A stretch of DNA of 45,814 nt from Thermofilum sp. (GTDB lineage: Archaea > Thermoproteota > Thermoprotei > Thermofilales > Thermofilaceae). Made by a program: the position numbers and the translations under genes. Where the stretch lies: contig JAJHRM010000006.1 in the NCBI GenBank assembly GCA_020832965.1, positions 1-45,814 on the forward strand. The letters run 5' to 3'. Position 1 is the first letter of the stretch, and every line of letters starts with the position of its first letter. This document shows positions 24,218-32,882 of the stretch, one piece after another. The notes below the pieces were generated by a model that searched no databases, was not told the DNA's origin, and was given only the letters and a program-made list of their open reading frames with translations.

Positions 24218-24913
24218 GTGTCTCGGAGGTTTAAGGTGCAAGTAGCGCTGGATTTAACCGAGGAAGAGCAAGCCTTACACATTTCTTCATTGATCGGAAG
24301 GGGAAGCAGGGAGGGATTACTACCTTCTGACAGAATTATAGTGGAAGCCGGAACCCCACTCATAAAAACGCTGGGATTAAGGTTTCTGCCTAAAATTAAA
24401 CTAGCCTCCGGAAACCTTCCTCTAATGGCTGACCTAAAGACAGCCGATGTGGGCGAACTTGAGGCATCACTTGCATATGCACTTGGCTCAGATATCGCAT
24501 CTGTACTGGCACGTGCACCTATAGCTACTGTGAAATCTTTCCTTAAAGCCAGTCTCAAGTTTAATAAGAAAGCAGGGATAGACTTTATTGGTGTTCCTGT
24601 AGCTGAGCTTGGCAGGGAAATAGAAAAAGCTTTGAGCGTGGCCAGGGACCTGGGGCTCCCCGGGGAGAATATAATTGTATTCCTGCACAGGGGGATAGAC
24701 GAGGAGACAATGAATGTTAACTTTTTCCACGAGTTAAAAAGCGTAATAGGCAGACTTAGGGAGCTAAGCCCAGAGACTCAAGTAGCAATTGCAGGAGGCA
24801 TCACACCTCAAGCGAAGAAACTATTAGAGGACCTAGAACCGGACATATTCGTTGTAGGCAGGTACATTACGCAATCTCCCAGTATAGAGAGAATAAGGGA
24901 ATTCTTCCAGTGA
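24218..24913 (+). CDS. HUMPS-family enzyme (3-hexulose-6-phosphate synthase-like)
   Basis: 231 residues from GTG. Beta/alpha barrel of the orotidine-monophosphate decarboxylase/HPS superfamily: VEAGTPLIKTLGL early, the D-x-K-x-x-D catalytic motif in MADLKTADVGELEA, and AIAGGI(T) then VGRYIT at the phosphate-binding loop. EAGTPLIK is characteristic of HPS and not of OMP decarboxylase. In archaea HPS makes ribulose-5-phosphate from hexulose-6-phosphate, releasing formaldehyde, to supply pentoses. No fused or adjacent hexulose isomerase is seen. Identity of the physiological substrate is inferred. Confidence 0.8.
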   Translation: MSRRFKVQVALDLTEEEQALHISSLIGRGSREGLLPSDRIIVEAGTPLIKTLGLRFLPKIKLASGNLPLMADLKTADVGELEASLAYALGSDIASVLARAPIATVKSFLKASLKFNKKAGIDFIGVPVAELGREIEKALSVARDLGLPGENIIVFLHRGIDEETMNVNFFHELKSVIGRLRELSPETQVAIAGGITPQAKKLLEDLEPDIFVVGRYITQSPSIERIREFFQ

Positions 24914-24939
24914 TATTTCATTCAAGCATTGGCGGTGCT

Positions 24940-25725
24940 TCAAACCTCGTATTCCTCTTTTTCAAAATCCTCACCTCCCATGTAAACTTGCTGGAGATAG
25001 AAGAAGACTTCCTCAAAGTTCTGGTTTTGCCTCGAGGATACGGGAATAAAGGGAACAACATCCATAAACTCTGAAAGAAGTCTTACTATTTTCCTGGTAA
25101 ACTCCTTATCCATCACATGAACCGTCTCAAAAGATGTCTCTAGTGCATCCCTCTCCGAGATCCATCTCTCTAATTTCTCTCTCTCCTTAAGATCAAGCAG
25201 ATCTATTTTGTTTATAAGCGTTAAGAGAGGTATTCTGAAGCGGTAATAGACGGAAGACGATAAGAAAACCTGGGACAAGAAATCGTAAGGCTCCATTGAA
25301 ATCGTTGCATCAACAAGAAACACGGCTGAGCACTTTCTGTCCGCGGTACAAAGCTCTCTGATAATGTACATCCCGCTCTGTCTATAGGCAAATATCTCCA
25401 TCTGCCCAGGAGTATCTATCAGTACGTATCCTTCCGGGAGATCATAAATGAGACGTGTAACTTCGCCTAAATGCTCTACGGCTAGATCCAGGGAGGCTAT
25501 TATAGCCCCATTAGGACCAAGATTGTACTTCTCTAGTACATCTCTTACGAAGACATACTCCCTAATGTCTATGTCGGGGTCATATTCTAGAAACTCCACA
25601 GCCGGATCCATGTTTACTGTCGAGACAGGTACGTTCTGGGACGATAACCAGTCCCTAAAACTAGCAGTGAATGTGCTCTTCCCCGAACCGGCCGGTCCAA
25701 CAACAAATACGAGTAAATGCTGCAT
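24940..25725 (-). CDS. GPN-loop GTPase
   Basis: 261 residues. Walker A GPAGSGKST (10-18), NMDPAVE, the hallmark Gly-Pro-Asn insert (LGPNGAI near residue 72), DTPGQME for G3 and NKIDL for G4. The family dimerises through the GPN loop; eukaryotic relatives take part in RNA polymerase assembly. The neighbouring divergent gene encodes an RPC34-like transcription protein, which fits that theme but does not prove it. Confidence 0.93.
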   Translation of the reverse strand: MQHLLVFVVGPAGSGKSTFTASFRDWLSSQNVPVSTVNMDPAVEFLEYDPDIDIREYVFVRDVLEKYNLGPNGAIIASLDLAVEHLGEVTRLIYDLPEGYVLIDTPGQMEIFAYRQSGMYIIRELCTADRKCSAVFLVDATISMEPYDFLSQVFLSSSVYYRFRIPLLTLINKIDLLDLKEREKLERWISERDALETSFETVHVMDKEFTRKIVRLLSEFMDVVPFIPVSSRQNQNFEEVFFYLQQVYMGGEDFEKEEYEV

Positions 25726-25785
25726 ATCCTCTTTTAACGTTTAACAGCATTGTCGTTAAAAAATTTCTGTACGAAGTCATCGAAG

Positions 25786-25794
25786 ATAATATAT
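25786..25794 (+). promoter_or_regulatory. TATA element for the RPC34-like/ThpR/CCA operon
   Basis: ATAATATA is centred about 35 bases before the GTG at 25826, giving a leader of about nine bases. Confidence 0.45.
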
Positions 25795-25825
25795 TCCTGT
25801 TAGTGTTAAGATATAGGGGAGTATC

Positions 25826-26239
25826 GTGGCACCTACCTCTAAGGCTTTCACCGAAGAAAAAGACATAGAGGAGCTTGAAGAGTCCTCCGTACAATTTCAG
25901 GCACTGGAACGCCGCATCATTGAAATTTTAAAAGAAGCTAAGGGGGATGGAATCCTCCAAAGAGAAATATGGAAGAAACTCGACTTAGACAGCAGGAAGG
26001 GGCTAAAGTTGCTTAGAAAGTTGGAGGCTCAAGGATTAATCATAAGAGAGCAGGTAACGTACAAAGGCAGGAAAACCTACATTCTCAAGTTAGCTAAGAT
26101 ACGTGAGGAAGTATATCTACCAGAATTCTTAGAGAGAATACCATGCTTTTACTGCCCCTATCTGCAAAAGTGCGCCTCTGGAGAAAGAGACATATACTCC
26201 TGCCCCAAGCTTCAAGAATGGTTGGAGAGAGATGAGTGA
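25826..26239 (+). CDS. RPC34-like winged-helix Fe-S protein
   Basis: 137 residues from GTG. A winged helix (about 28-88: RRIIEILKEAKGDGILQREIWKKL...LLRKLEAQGLI.RE) is followed by four Cys (C-x2-C-x5-C...C: CFYC, KC, SC) that match the Fe-S site of the crenarchaeal orthologue of RNA polymerase III subunit RPC34. In eukaryotes RPC34 helps open promoters; the archaeal role is not settled. First gene of an operon with thpR and cca; overlaps thpR by 8 bp. Confidence 0.78.
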   Translation: MAPTSKAFTEEKDIEELEESSVQFQALERRIIEILKEAKGDGILQREIWKKLDLDSRKGLKLLRKLEAQGLIIREQVTYKGRKTYILKLAKIREEVYLPEFLERIPCFYCPYLQKCASGERDIYSCPKLQEWLERDE

Positions 26240-26795
26240 ACTCATTCGTAGTTTTGTAGCTGTAAAGATAGAAGCCCCAGATGTACTGGCACAAATTACC
26301 AGGCTACAGACGGATTTGCAGAAAACAGGTCTTAGTGCAAAATTCGTTGAGAGCGAAAACCTCCACTTAACTCTGAAGTTTCTCGGTGAGGTTCCAGCCC
26401 CGAAGCTAGAGATAGCAAAAATTAAACTTTCAGAAGTTAAGTCCACCTCCTTTAAAATCACTCTTAGAGGAGTGGGGGCTTTTCCGAACATAAGCAGGCC
26501 CAGGGTTCTTTGGATCGGCGTAAGCAACGGTGCAGAGGCTTTGATAAGCCTAGCAAACCAGGTGCGAGAAAAGCTTTCAAGCCTTAAATTCCCAGGAACA
26601 GGTGAAGAATTTCAGCCGCACCTCACAATTGCTAGGCTTAAGGGACCCCTTAATAAGGAGTCAAGAAACATAATCGACGCCTGCAGAGACACGGTCTTCG
26701 GCGACCAAGAAATAAGATACTTTTCTCTCTACCGGAGTATTTTGACGCCTAAAGGTCCAATATACAAAGAGCTAATGCGCTATGAGCTACCCTGA
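26232..26795 (+). CDS. thpR: RNA 2',3'-cyclic phosphodiesterase ThpR (2H family)
   Basis: 187 residues with the paired H-x-T motifs of 2H phosphoesterases, HLTLKFLG near residue 45 and HLTIARLK near 135. The start IRSFVAVKIE and the FRGVGAFPN/SRPRVLWIG segment fit ThpR. It acts on RNA 2',3'-cyclic phosphates and overlaps the CCA-adding enzyme gene by 14 bp, a common archaeal pairing that suggests a tRNA end-repair role. Confidence 0.93.
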   Translation: MSELIRSFVAVKIEAPDVLAQITRLQTDLQKTGLSAKFVESENLHLTLKFLGEVPAPKLEIAKIKLSEVKSTSFKITLRGVGAFPNISRPRVLWIGVSNGAEALISLANQVREKLSSLKFPGTGEEFQPHLTIARLKGPLNKESRNIIDACRDTVFGDQEIRYFSLYRSILTPKGPIYKELMRYELP

Positions 26796-28176
26796 CTGCA
26801 TAGGCATCATCCTTAGGCAAATAGAGCCGACTCCCGACGAAAGGAGGAAGATCAGTAAGAAAGCTGAGGAAATAAAGACGCTTATTGAAAGAAACATTGT
26901 TGAAGCAACTGGCGATGAGGCCGTAAAGGTAGAGTACCATGGGTCCTTTCGCCATGATACCTGGCTCAGCGGTCAAGCGGACCTAGACCTATTTATCCTC
27001 TTCCCAAAGAAGTACACCCTGGAGGAGATGGACGAATTTGTCAGGAGAACAGCGTACAAGGTGGCAAAGAATGTGAATGCCTTTGTCGAGGAGCGGTACG
27101 CGTCACACCCCTACTACACACTACTACTGAAGGATGGATTAGAAGTAGATCTCGTCCCCGCCTACAGAGTTTTTTCATCAGAGGAGGTTACGACACCTGT
27201 AGACAGGACTCAGTTGCACACAGAATATCTGCAAAGGGTCCTTTCGGAAAGACAATACTTAAAGGATGAAATAAGGATATTTAAAAAACTCCTAATCAAT
27301 CTAAATATCTACGGTGCTGAGCAGAGTGTGCATGGCTTCTCAGGTTACTTGGCAGAGGTTCTGATTACTTACTTCGGCGGCCTAGAAAGACTACTTCTGG
27401 AAGCCTCAAGCTGGAAACCCGGCAGGATACATATTCCACCAATACCGGAGGCTAGAAGATTCTTCAAGGGTCAGCCGATAGTAGTTATTGACCCAACAGA
27501 TTCTAGGCGTAATGCTGCCGCCTCCGTAGGGCTTGAAGCATTATCCAAGTTAATCTTGGTGGCAAAACTTTTCTCTGAGAACAAAGACATAATTTGTTGC
27601 CTATTAAATCCGCCCCGCTTAACTGCCAGCGCTGAAGACTTATTACCTATCCTTAACTCCGCAAACGTTATTGTTGCAGTAGCAACACACTACCCCAAAA
27701 TGCCTGAAGATGCATTAATGGCAAAACTTCAAAGAATAGCTAGAAGGGTATCAAACGCGGTAGAGACGCTTGGTTTTAGGATTCTTAGAGTTAATGTCGG
27801 AAGGGTGAAAGGTTTACCCTCGATTTGGCTTCAGCTTGAAAGCTCATCCCTACCCTCCACATTCATACATTGGGGGCCCCCAATTTGGCATCAAAATGCA
27901 CTGCACTTTGCCAGGAAGTGGATCACAAGGCAGCTAGCCCCAATCATACTGAACGAAAGATTGGCTGTTATCAGGAGTAGAGTTTCCATTGACGCTAAAC
28001 ATTACTTATCTAAGATTCTTCTGAGTCATGAGGAATTCTCGTGGGAGATATTCGATTTAAAAGACCTGGTCTCTAGCCTCTCGGAAAAGGAGACTCTCGA
28101 CATCTACAAATGGCTAACAGGTATGGAGGACTGGACGATGTGCATACTCGCGCGCAATCCTTGCCTCGAACAGTGA
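26782..28176 (+). CDS. cca: CCA-adding enzyme (archaeal class I tRNA nucleotidyltransferase)
   Basis: 464 residues. The nucleotidyltransferase motif GSFRHDTWLSGQADLDLFI (54-72) supplies two catalytic Asp, with the third in LEVDLVPAY near 119. Later segments (FSGYLAEVL, PTDSRRNAAASV, FARK) match archaeal Cca. It adds or repairs the CCA end of tRNAs. It is still needed although two of the three tRNA genes here encode CCA. The 3' end lies beside a decayed region, but the gene looks complete (NPCLEQ then TGA). Confidence 0.95.
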   Translation: MSYPDCIGIILRQIEPTPDERRKISKKAEEIKTLIERNIVEATGDEAVKVEYHGSFRHDTWLSGQADLDLFILFPKKYTLEEMDEFVRRTAYKVAKNVNAFVEERYASHPYYTLLLKDGLEVDLVPAYRVFSSEEVTTPVDRTQLHTEYLQRVLSERQYLKDEIRIFKKLLINLNIYGAEQSVHGFSGYLAEVLITYFGGLERLLLEASSWKPGRIHIPPIPEARRFFKGQPIVVIDPTDSRRNAAASVGLEALSKLILVAKLFSENKDIICCLLNPPRLTASAEDLLPILNSANVIVAVATHYPKMPEDALMAKLQRIARRVSNAVETLGFRILRVNVGRVKGLPSIWLQLESSSLPSTFIHWGPPIWHQNALHFARKWITRQLAPIILNERLAVIRSRVSIDAKHYLSKILLSHEEFSWEIFDLKDLVSSLSEKETLDIYKWLTGMEDWTMCILARNPCLEQ

Positions 28177-28330
28177 CTGAGGCGTCGATGAAGTTCATTG
28201 CTGGGGCACCTATGAACCCGGCAACAAAGGTGTTTGCTGGTTTAAAGTACGCGCGCAGCGCGCGCTCGAGGGGCGCCCCAGGATCAACACGGGTGAGCGC
28301 AGCTGAACCCAGGGTGATGGGTATGGAAGA
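28177..28330. other. Spacer with GCGCGC tracts
   Basis: No gene is visible. Two GCGCGC tracts at 28250-28265 mark the left side of the decayed repeat-family copy that follows. Confidence 0.4.
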
Positions 28331-29629
28331 GGCAAGCCTCGGGTCTTGGGGGCGGGCGAGCGGGCTATGCTTGCTGAGCTAAGGTAGCGAGCGGAGAAGG
28401 CTCACAGCAGGCTTGACGAGCTGTTCAGCGAGCAAAAGAGGTACTTCCGCGAGAAGGCCGAGCTCCTCATAGAAGAGCTGGACCTGCTATCTACGAAGGC
28501 GTCGATGCTGCTGGACTTCGCTGAGAAAATCATCGAATGCTTAGACAAAGCTTACCCGCAGGCTGAGACGAAGCTACAAAAACTACTGACAGCCCTGGGA
28601 GAAGGACAGCGTGAAAGTGGAGCCGTCCCCATGCGGAGAAAAGACGCTACACGTAGTACCAATAGGCGAAAAGTGGTATGTACGCACATACGCACAGCTA
28701 TGCAGACAAACCTGGCTATTCCAACTACCAGTCCACGAGGTAAGCAACGAAGCCGAATTCCCGGATATACTGAGACTGCCCAGCGAAGAACTCTACTGCC
28801 TACAAACAGGATAGAGGACAAGTGACGAAGGAGAAGATAGAGGTGTCCCCATAATGAGCACGACCAAGCCCTGGCAGATCTTAGCGTGGGCAGCTGTGCG
28901 GTACGTTCCCTACGGATCTATATGAATGCCTTGAACCTCAACATGACTAAGCCAGCTTTCACGTGGCATATGAAGGCGAAAAGCTGGGTCCAGTAGTGGC
29001 CTAGAAAGGAGGGCAAGAAGCTGGCACAGCGAGCCGCGAGACAACACCCTCTAGGCATGCTAACATGGTACCTAGGGGGACGGATCAAGGGACAAACGCA
29101 ACTTCAAATACAGGGTTGGAAGCAACGAAGAGTATGCGCCAAAGGAATTAGCGCAGCGAATCCTCCAAGCATCATACCAGACAGGCTATGGCAAGCTGCT
29201 GGACCTAGTAGACAGCGAGAAATGGGCAGCGGTAAAACGCCTACAGCCAAAACAGCATCCAGTATACGCTACATTCCAAGGTCATGCCTTCTGGCTATAC
29301 TACAGCGCACGCGCGAGAGTCCTATATGCACAAGCCCTACTCAAGAACCTGGAGGAGGCGTCAAGGCTAGCCCGTGCACTCGCTATGCTGGGCATAGATT
29401 CACGGCTATACACACGGCGAGGAGGTACCACATACTACAGCTCAGTGGACGCAACATACTGAAACTAGCAGAGCGCTGCCCAGAATGGAGGAGAGCAGTC
29501 AAGGAACTAGCGCAGAAACAAAACCTGCAGCCGAAAACACCAATGCTGCGCAGGCTACTCGAGCTCGCGGAAAACCCGCCCGCGCGCTTACTTGCGCGCG
29601 CTCCGAGAAATACTAATCAGGTGCCTTGA
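28331..29629 (+). pseudogene. Longest copy of a multicopy repeat-family gene, degenerate
   Basis: Pieces in different frames rebuild a protein: a charged helical start (DELFSEQKRYFREKAELL, about 28408), then EEFPD-like PDILRLPSEELYCLQTG and a stop at 28812. Then ILAWAAVRY, NLNMTKPAFTWHMKAKSW, LGMLTWYLGG, GYGKLLDLVDSEKWAAVKRL, PVYATFQGHAFWLYYSARA, and a tail NLQPKTPMLRRLLELAENP. At least three frameshifts and two stops break it. Copies exist at 44636-45203 and 45452-45814, with a tail relic at 1377-1516. The WYLGDG motif resembles a LAGLIDADG-type block and the family recalls PaREP-like repeats of Thermoproteales; I cannot name it. Confidence 0.75.
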
Positions 29630-29801
29630 GGGTGAAAGCCTTGAAGCATTTAGGAAAGTTAAGAGAGAAGACCCCAACCTTAGCGCGCGACGAGGTGCAT
29701 ACATTAGCATGCACTAGCATTGCGAAAAAGCAAAATAGGGAATGGTTTCCAGGGCTCATGAGCACGGCTTTAAGCACGCGTTAATAAATTGGGAGGATAA
29801 T

Positions 29802-30641
29802 ATGAATTGGAGAATGGGTTTAGCTAGTAGTGCGATGAGTGGGGGGAAGCCGAGGAGCGAGGCTCAGAGGGCCAGGAAAACATGTCTCAAACTAGCTGGT
29901 AATTATGCGATAAGCGAACTGAATTTCATTTTATGCTATCCCCAAGGGGACCTGCAGTGCGCTATCCAGCGTGCAGTCGAACTAAACATGCTTGGTGTCC
30001 GCGAGTTGTGTTTAGAGGGAGAGACGGAGATTTCCGGGAAAAGGATCATAGGAAAGGGCACTACAAGTTTAGTCGTCAAGGGAGTATACCTCAGCTACTA
30101 TGTGGCAGTAAAAACAAGGAGATGCGACTCTAACAGAGTCTCCTTACTGCATGAAGCCAAAATACTTGAGAAGATAAAGGGTCTAAACATTGGACCAGAA
30201 CTTCTAGCCGCTTCTAGAAACTTTTTAGTTTGGAAATTTATTGACGGAGTGGATTTCGCAGACTGGATACGTGGAGTGGATTCACAGGAGATACTTAGAG
30301 AAGTGCTATGCAAGATACTATACAAGCTGTATCTTTTAGACAAGCTTGGTATTTCGCACAATGAATTGTCGAAACCCTTTAATCACATAATCATTGCAGT
30401 TGCTCAGAGGGAACCATACATTGTTGACTTCGAATCGGCATCCACCTCATCAGGGAGATCAAACCTTACCCAGTTCCTCGGCTTCCTCCTGGGCGGGCAA
30501 GCTCGGTTACCGGATAAACTAGTTACTTATCTTAAAGTGGACAGGGAAAAGCTAAGTGACATTAAACAGTACTTGAAAGAATACAAGGTGAAAAGAGACT
30601 TTGCATCAGTTGCTAAGATCACCGAGTTGCTTCTGCGTTGA
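29802..30641 (+). CDS. Protein kinase-like protein (COG2112-type)
   Basis: 279 residues from ATG 29802, which lies about 25 bases after a TTAATAAA box; an in-frame GTG/ATG at 29742 precedes that box. Kinase-like motifs: IGKGTTSLVVKG (glycine loop), VAVKTRR (ATP-binding Lys), HEAKIL (Glu), ISHNELSKPFNHIII in the catalytic loop and IVDFESAS in the DFG position. This matches a small archaeal family of predicted Ser/Thr kinases (COG2112). The catalytic-loop Asp of HRD is replaced by Asn/Glu (HNE), so activity is uncertain. It is intact between two decayed patches. Confidence 0.78.
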   Translation: MNWRMGLASSAMSGGKPRSEAQRARKTCLKLAGNYAISELNFILCYPQGDLQCAIQRAVELNMLGVRELCLEGETEISGKRIIGKGTTSLVVKGVYLSYYVAVKTRRCDSNRVSLLHEAKILEKIKGLNIGPELLAASRNFLVWKFIDGVDFADWIRGVDSQEILREVLCKILYKLYLLDKLGISHNELSKPFNHIIIAVAQREPYIVDFESASTSSGRSNLTQFLGFLLGGQARLPDKLVTYLKVDREKLSDIKQYLKEYKVKRDFASVAKITELLLR

Positions 30642-30643
30642 GA

Positions 30644-30792
30644 CGCGCGCACGCACCCTCATAGCGCCCGTCATCTTTGGTCGGGGTGCCCCTCACCGCA
30701 GCCCCTAGTGTCGCTGTAGGGGCGCTCTGGGGTCATGGGGTCCGCCCGTTGCCGTGCATCACACCCTCCTCGGTCCCGCGCGCGGGAGCCCC
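30644..30792 (+). repeat. Inverted repeat, left arm
   Basis: About 150 bp that reappear in reverse complement at 32187-32334. 30732-30783 is identical over 52 bases to 32196-32247 on the other strand; the rest is diverged. Begins 2 bp after the kinase stop with a GCGCGC tract. The arms enclose the aKMT and Lrp genes. Confidence 0.8.
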
Positions 30793-30829
30793 AGCGGCTC
30801 GCGGGCCGTGATTACGGTTCCCCGCTCCG

Positions 30830-31015
30830 CTGGGGAACGGGTTTGAGGAACTTTGCGCACCTCTTTAGGAAACCTTGGTATTTTACTGCCAGCCTGCCTA
30901 TTTCGCACTTCGCGTCGTTGCTCTCTTCATACTCGCTCTCCAGCCGCTCCAGGTAGAGCAGCGGAAGCCTCGCCACGGCGCACCAGTCCCTGTCCCATGT
31001 TATCCCACACTTGGG
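30830..31015 (-). pseudogene. Relic of a TnpB-like or other zinc-containing transposase
   Basis: On the minus strand an open stretch reads KCGITWDRDWCAVARLP and LYLERLESEYEESND. The CG..WDRDW pattern with Cys ahead of it resembles the zinc/RuvC end of OrfB-type transposases, where an Asp follows the second Cys pair. It is cut off near the start of aKMT and ends in the left inverted repeat. Only a C-terminal trace remains; assignment is tentative. Confidence 0.45.
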
Positions 31016-31033
31016 GCGCGCGCTAACTAACCG

Positions 31034-31537
31034 CTAGTATGTTGGAGGGTGTTTGTCTTGCCGGGAGCTTTCTCCAACAATGTAGTAGTAGATTTTGTGG
31101 GATCTTCCACCCTCACGTACCTCAACAACTCTGATGGGCTTCCAGCCGGTTATCTCAAAGTCATGGGAAACTATTCTGGTAGTTGGCTTTAGCTCGCTTT
31201 GTAGTTTTGGCTTAAGTTTTTCATTCACGCTGGTGAGCAAGTAGAGGAAGACGACGTCTGCCTGCGGGAACTTTACGTCGAAAAAGTTACCATTAATTAG
31301 TAATACGTTGTCGGAGACTCCAGCCTCAATAACGTTTTTTAGTGCTCGCTCGAGCAGATCTTTTCTTATCTCTATTCCTACGGCTCTAGCCCCGAAATCT
31401 TTAGCCGCCATAACCAGCGAGCGGCCATCACCGCAGCCAGGGTCGAGAAATAGTTCACCTTTTTTTAGGCCTGCTATCTCCAGCGCCTTCTTAATAACCT
31501 CGTATGGGCTTGGCACGTAGGGGACTATTGAGGACAT
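31034..31537 (-). CDS. aKMT-type protein lysine methyltransferase
   Basis: 167 residues, SAM-dependent. FLDPGCGDGR (SAM loop), AVGIEIRKDL, NGNFFDV, then FLYLLTSVNEKLKPKLQSELKP and RIVSHDFEITGWKP. The last two blocks match the crenarchaeal aKMT family of broad-range protein lysine methyltransferases, which modify many cellular proteins. It is divergent from the Lrp-like gene and both lie between inverted repeats. The C-terminus (after YIVGE) has an extra 11 polar residues that end at the repeat edge. Confidence 0.85.
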   Translation of the reverse strand: MSSIVPYVPSPYEVIKKALEIAGLKKGELFLDPGCGDGRSLVMAAKDFGARAVGIEIRKDLLERALKNVIEAGVSDNVLLINGNFFDVKFPQADVVFLYLLTSVNEKLKPKLQSELKPTTRIVSHDFEITGWKPIRVVEVREGGRSHKIYYYIVGESSRQDKHPPTY

Positions 31538-31624
31538 GTGTTAAAGTTCTTCCCTTGATAATTTATTGTTTGCGGTTTGCAGTATTCAACTCGCCTTTAA
31601 CTTTGAGTATCAAACTAAACAAAG

Positions 31625-31634
31625 GTATATATTT
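31625..31634 (+). promoter_or_regulatory. TATA element, leaderless promoter
   Basis: GTATATATTT is centred 25 bases before the GTG at 31655, supporting that start. Confidence 0.6.
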
Positions 31635-31654
31635 GCCTTTACATTTATTAAGGC

Positions 31655-32119
31655 GTGATTCATACTGGTTTAACTGAAAAACAGGCAGAGTTGATCAGGT
31701 ATCTCTTTAAGAGGAGCAAGCCCTTAAGAGTCTTCACGGTAGCTGATACGCAGTTAAAAATCTCGCAAGATATAGGCATTTCCCGGCAGGCCTTGAACAT
31801 ACACTTGAGGAAGCTAAGAGAGTTAGGGTATATACGTACAGGTAGAGGTTTTTTGGATTTGACTGAGAAAGCTCTGCCGATTGTTGGTAAACAGGTGGGA
31901 GACTCCTTTATATTTGTGAAGCTGGATCCTCCGAAAAGGCTGCAAGCATACGAAATAATCAAGGAGTTACCCGTCGATAAGGTTTACCGAGTTACCGGGG
32001 AAATTGACCTTGTGATCCAGGTGCCGCAGCCCATGCTTGACGAGGTACTGGATAGGATTAACTTGATCGATGGCGTAAAGGAGACAAAGACTTATGTTGT
32101 AATCGAGACACTAAAGTGA
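31655..32119 (+). CDS. Lrp/AsnC-like transcriptional regulator
   Basis: 154 residues from GTG. Winged helix at about 8-65 (ISQDIGISRQALNIHLRKLRELGYI) and a C-terminal RAM/Lrp ligand-binding domain (VDKVYRVTGEIDLVIQV...LDRINLIDGVKETKTYVVI). The GEIDL segment is typical of the effector-binding fold. It may regulate itself and the divergent aKMT gene, since their starts are only 117 bp apart. Ligand unknown. Confidence 0.85.
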   Translation: MIHTGLTEKQAELIRYLFKRSKPLRVFTVADTQLKISQDIGISRQALNIHLRKLRELGYIRTGRGFLDLTEKALPIVGKQVGDSFIFVKLDPPKRLQAYEIIKELPVDKVYRVTGEIDLVIQVPQPMLDEVLDRINLIDGVKETKTYVVIETLK

Positions 32120-32186
32120 AAGGAAAAGTCTTTCGTCTCAAGCGCGCGCTAGCCGTTCCCCCTGCGGGCGAGGAGAAAGCCTCCAG

Positions 32187-32334
32187 GGGGCTCCAGCGCG
32201 CGGGACCGAGGAGGGTGTGATGCACGGCAACGGGCGGACCCCATGACACCCCGAGCACCCCAGAGCAACAACTGGGGCGCGGTGAGGGGCGCTCCGACCA
32301 AAAAAATGACGGGCGCTATGAGGATGCGCGCGCC
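32187..32334 (-). repeat. Inverted repeat, right arm
   Basis: Reverse complement of the left arm at 30644-30792, identical over 52 bases at 32196-32247. GCGCGC tracts lie at 32140-32147 (inner side) and 32326-32332 (outer edge), as for the left arm. The downstream stretch to about 32540 shows no gene. Confidence 0.8.
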
Positions 32335-32573
32335 AATATACTAGCTCACGCATCCCTTGGCTCTCCATTAGCTAAGCTTGGCAGCCGTGGTCTGGGGTCA
32401 CAGCTTGAGCATACTGTCAGTGCCAGACCGCGCACAGAGCGATGCGGCGGCTCAGACGGCACAGTGTATATTCCGCCAGATACGGGTCTTTCTTACTTTT
32501 CACCCGTTCCCCACCTTAGGGCACGCGCAATAAAAACCTTAATATGTGCATCTGTGATGTGATGAGGAGGCAT

Positions 32574-32882
32574 ATGTCACTCGTTGGTAATAACCAAAAA
32601 ACGACCATCATCTACGTCGAAAAGTTAACCCAAAGTTTTCTTGAATTGAGGATAGAGGGCGAGGGTCACACGCTTCTAAACCTTATTGTTGACGAGCTAA
32701 ACAGCATGCCTAACGTTGAGGCAGCGTACAGAATAGAGCACCCACTCCTTAGAACAGCGCGCTTAATGATCAGAACCAATGGCTCAAAACAGCCCCTAGA
32801 TGTCCTCAGGGAAGCTACGGAATCAATCAAAAATAAACTCGAAAATCTAAAAAAACAGGTCTTAGAGTGCAATGAGCTCTAG
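32574..32882 (+). CDS. rpoL: RNA polymerase subunit L (Rpo11)
   Basis: 102 residues. The pattern L.L.IEGEGHTLLNLIVDEL and AAYRIEHPLL..ARLMIRT, then a helix, is the Rpb11/AC19 fold that pairs with subunit D to start polymerase assembly. ATG 32574 follows GAGGAGG and is preferred over an upstream in-frame ATG at 32544. The next gene starts inside its end with an 11-bp overlap. Confidence 0.92.
   Translation: MSLVGNNQKTTIIYVEKLTQSFLELRIEGEGHTLLNLIVDELNSMPNVEAAYRIEHPLLRTARLMIRTNGSKQPLDVLREATESIKNKLENLKKQVLECNEL

Noticed and set aside
28505..28825. A 106-codon open frame in the repeat-family region
   Set aside because: It joins a real fragment (first third) to out-of-frame sequence; homology to the other copies moves to another frame, so it is a pseudogene piece.
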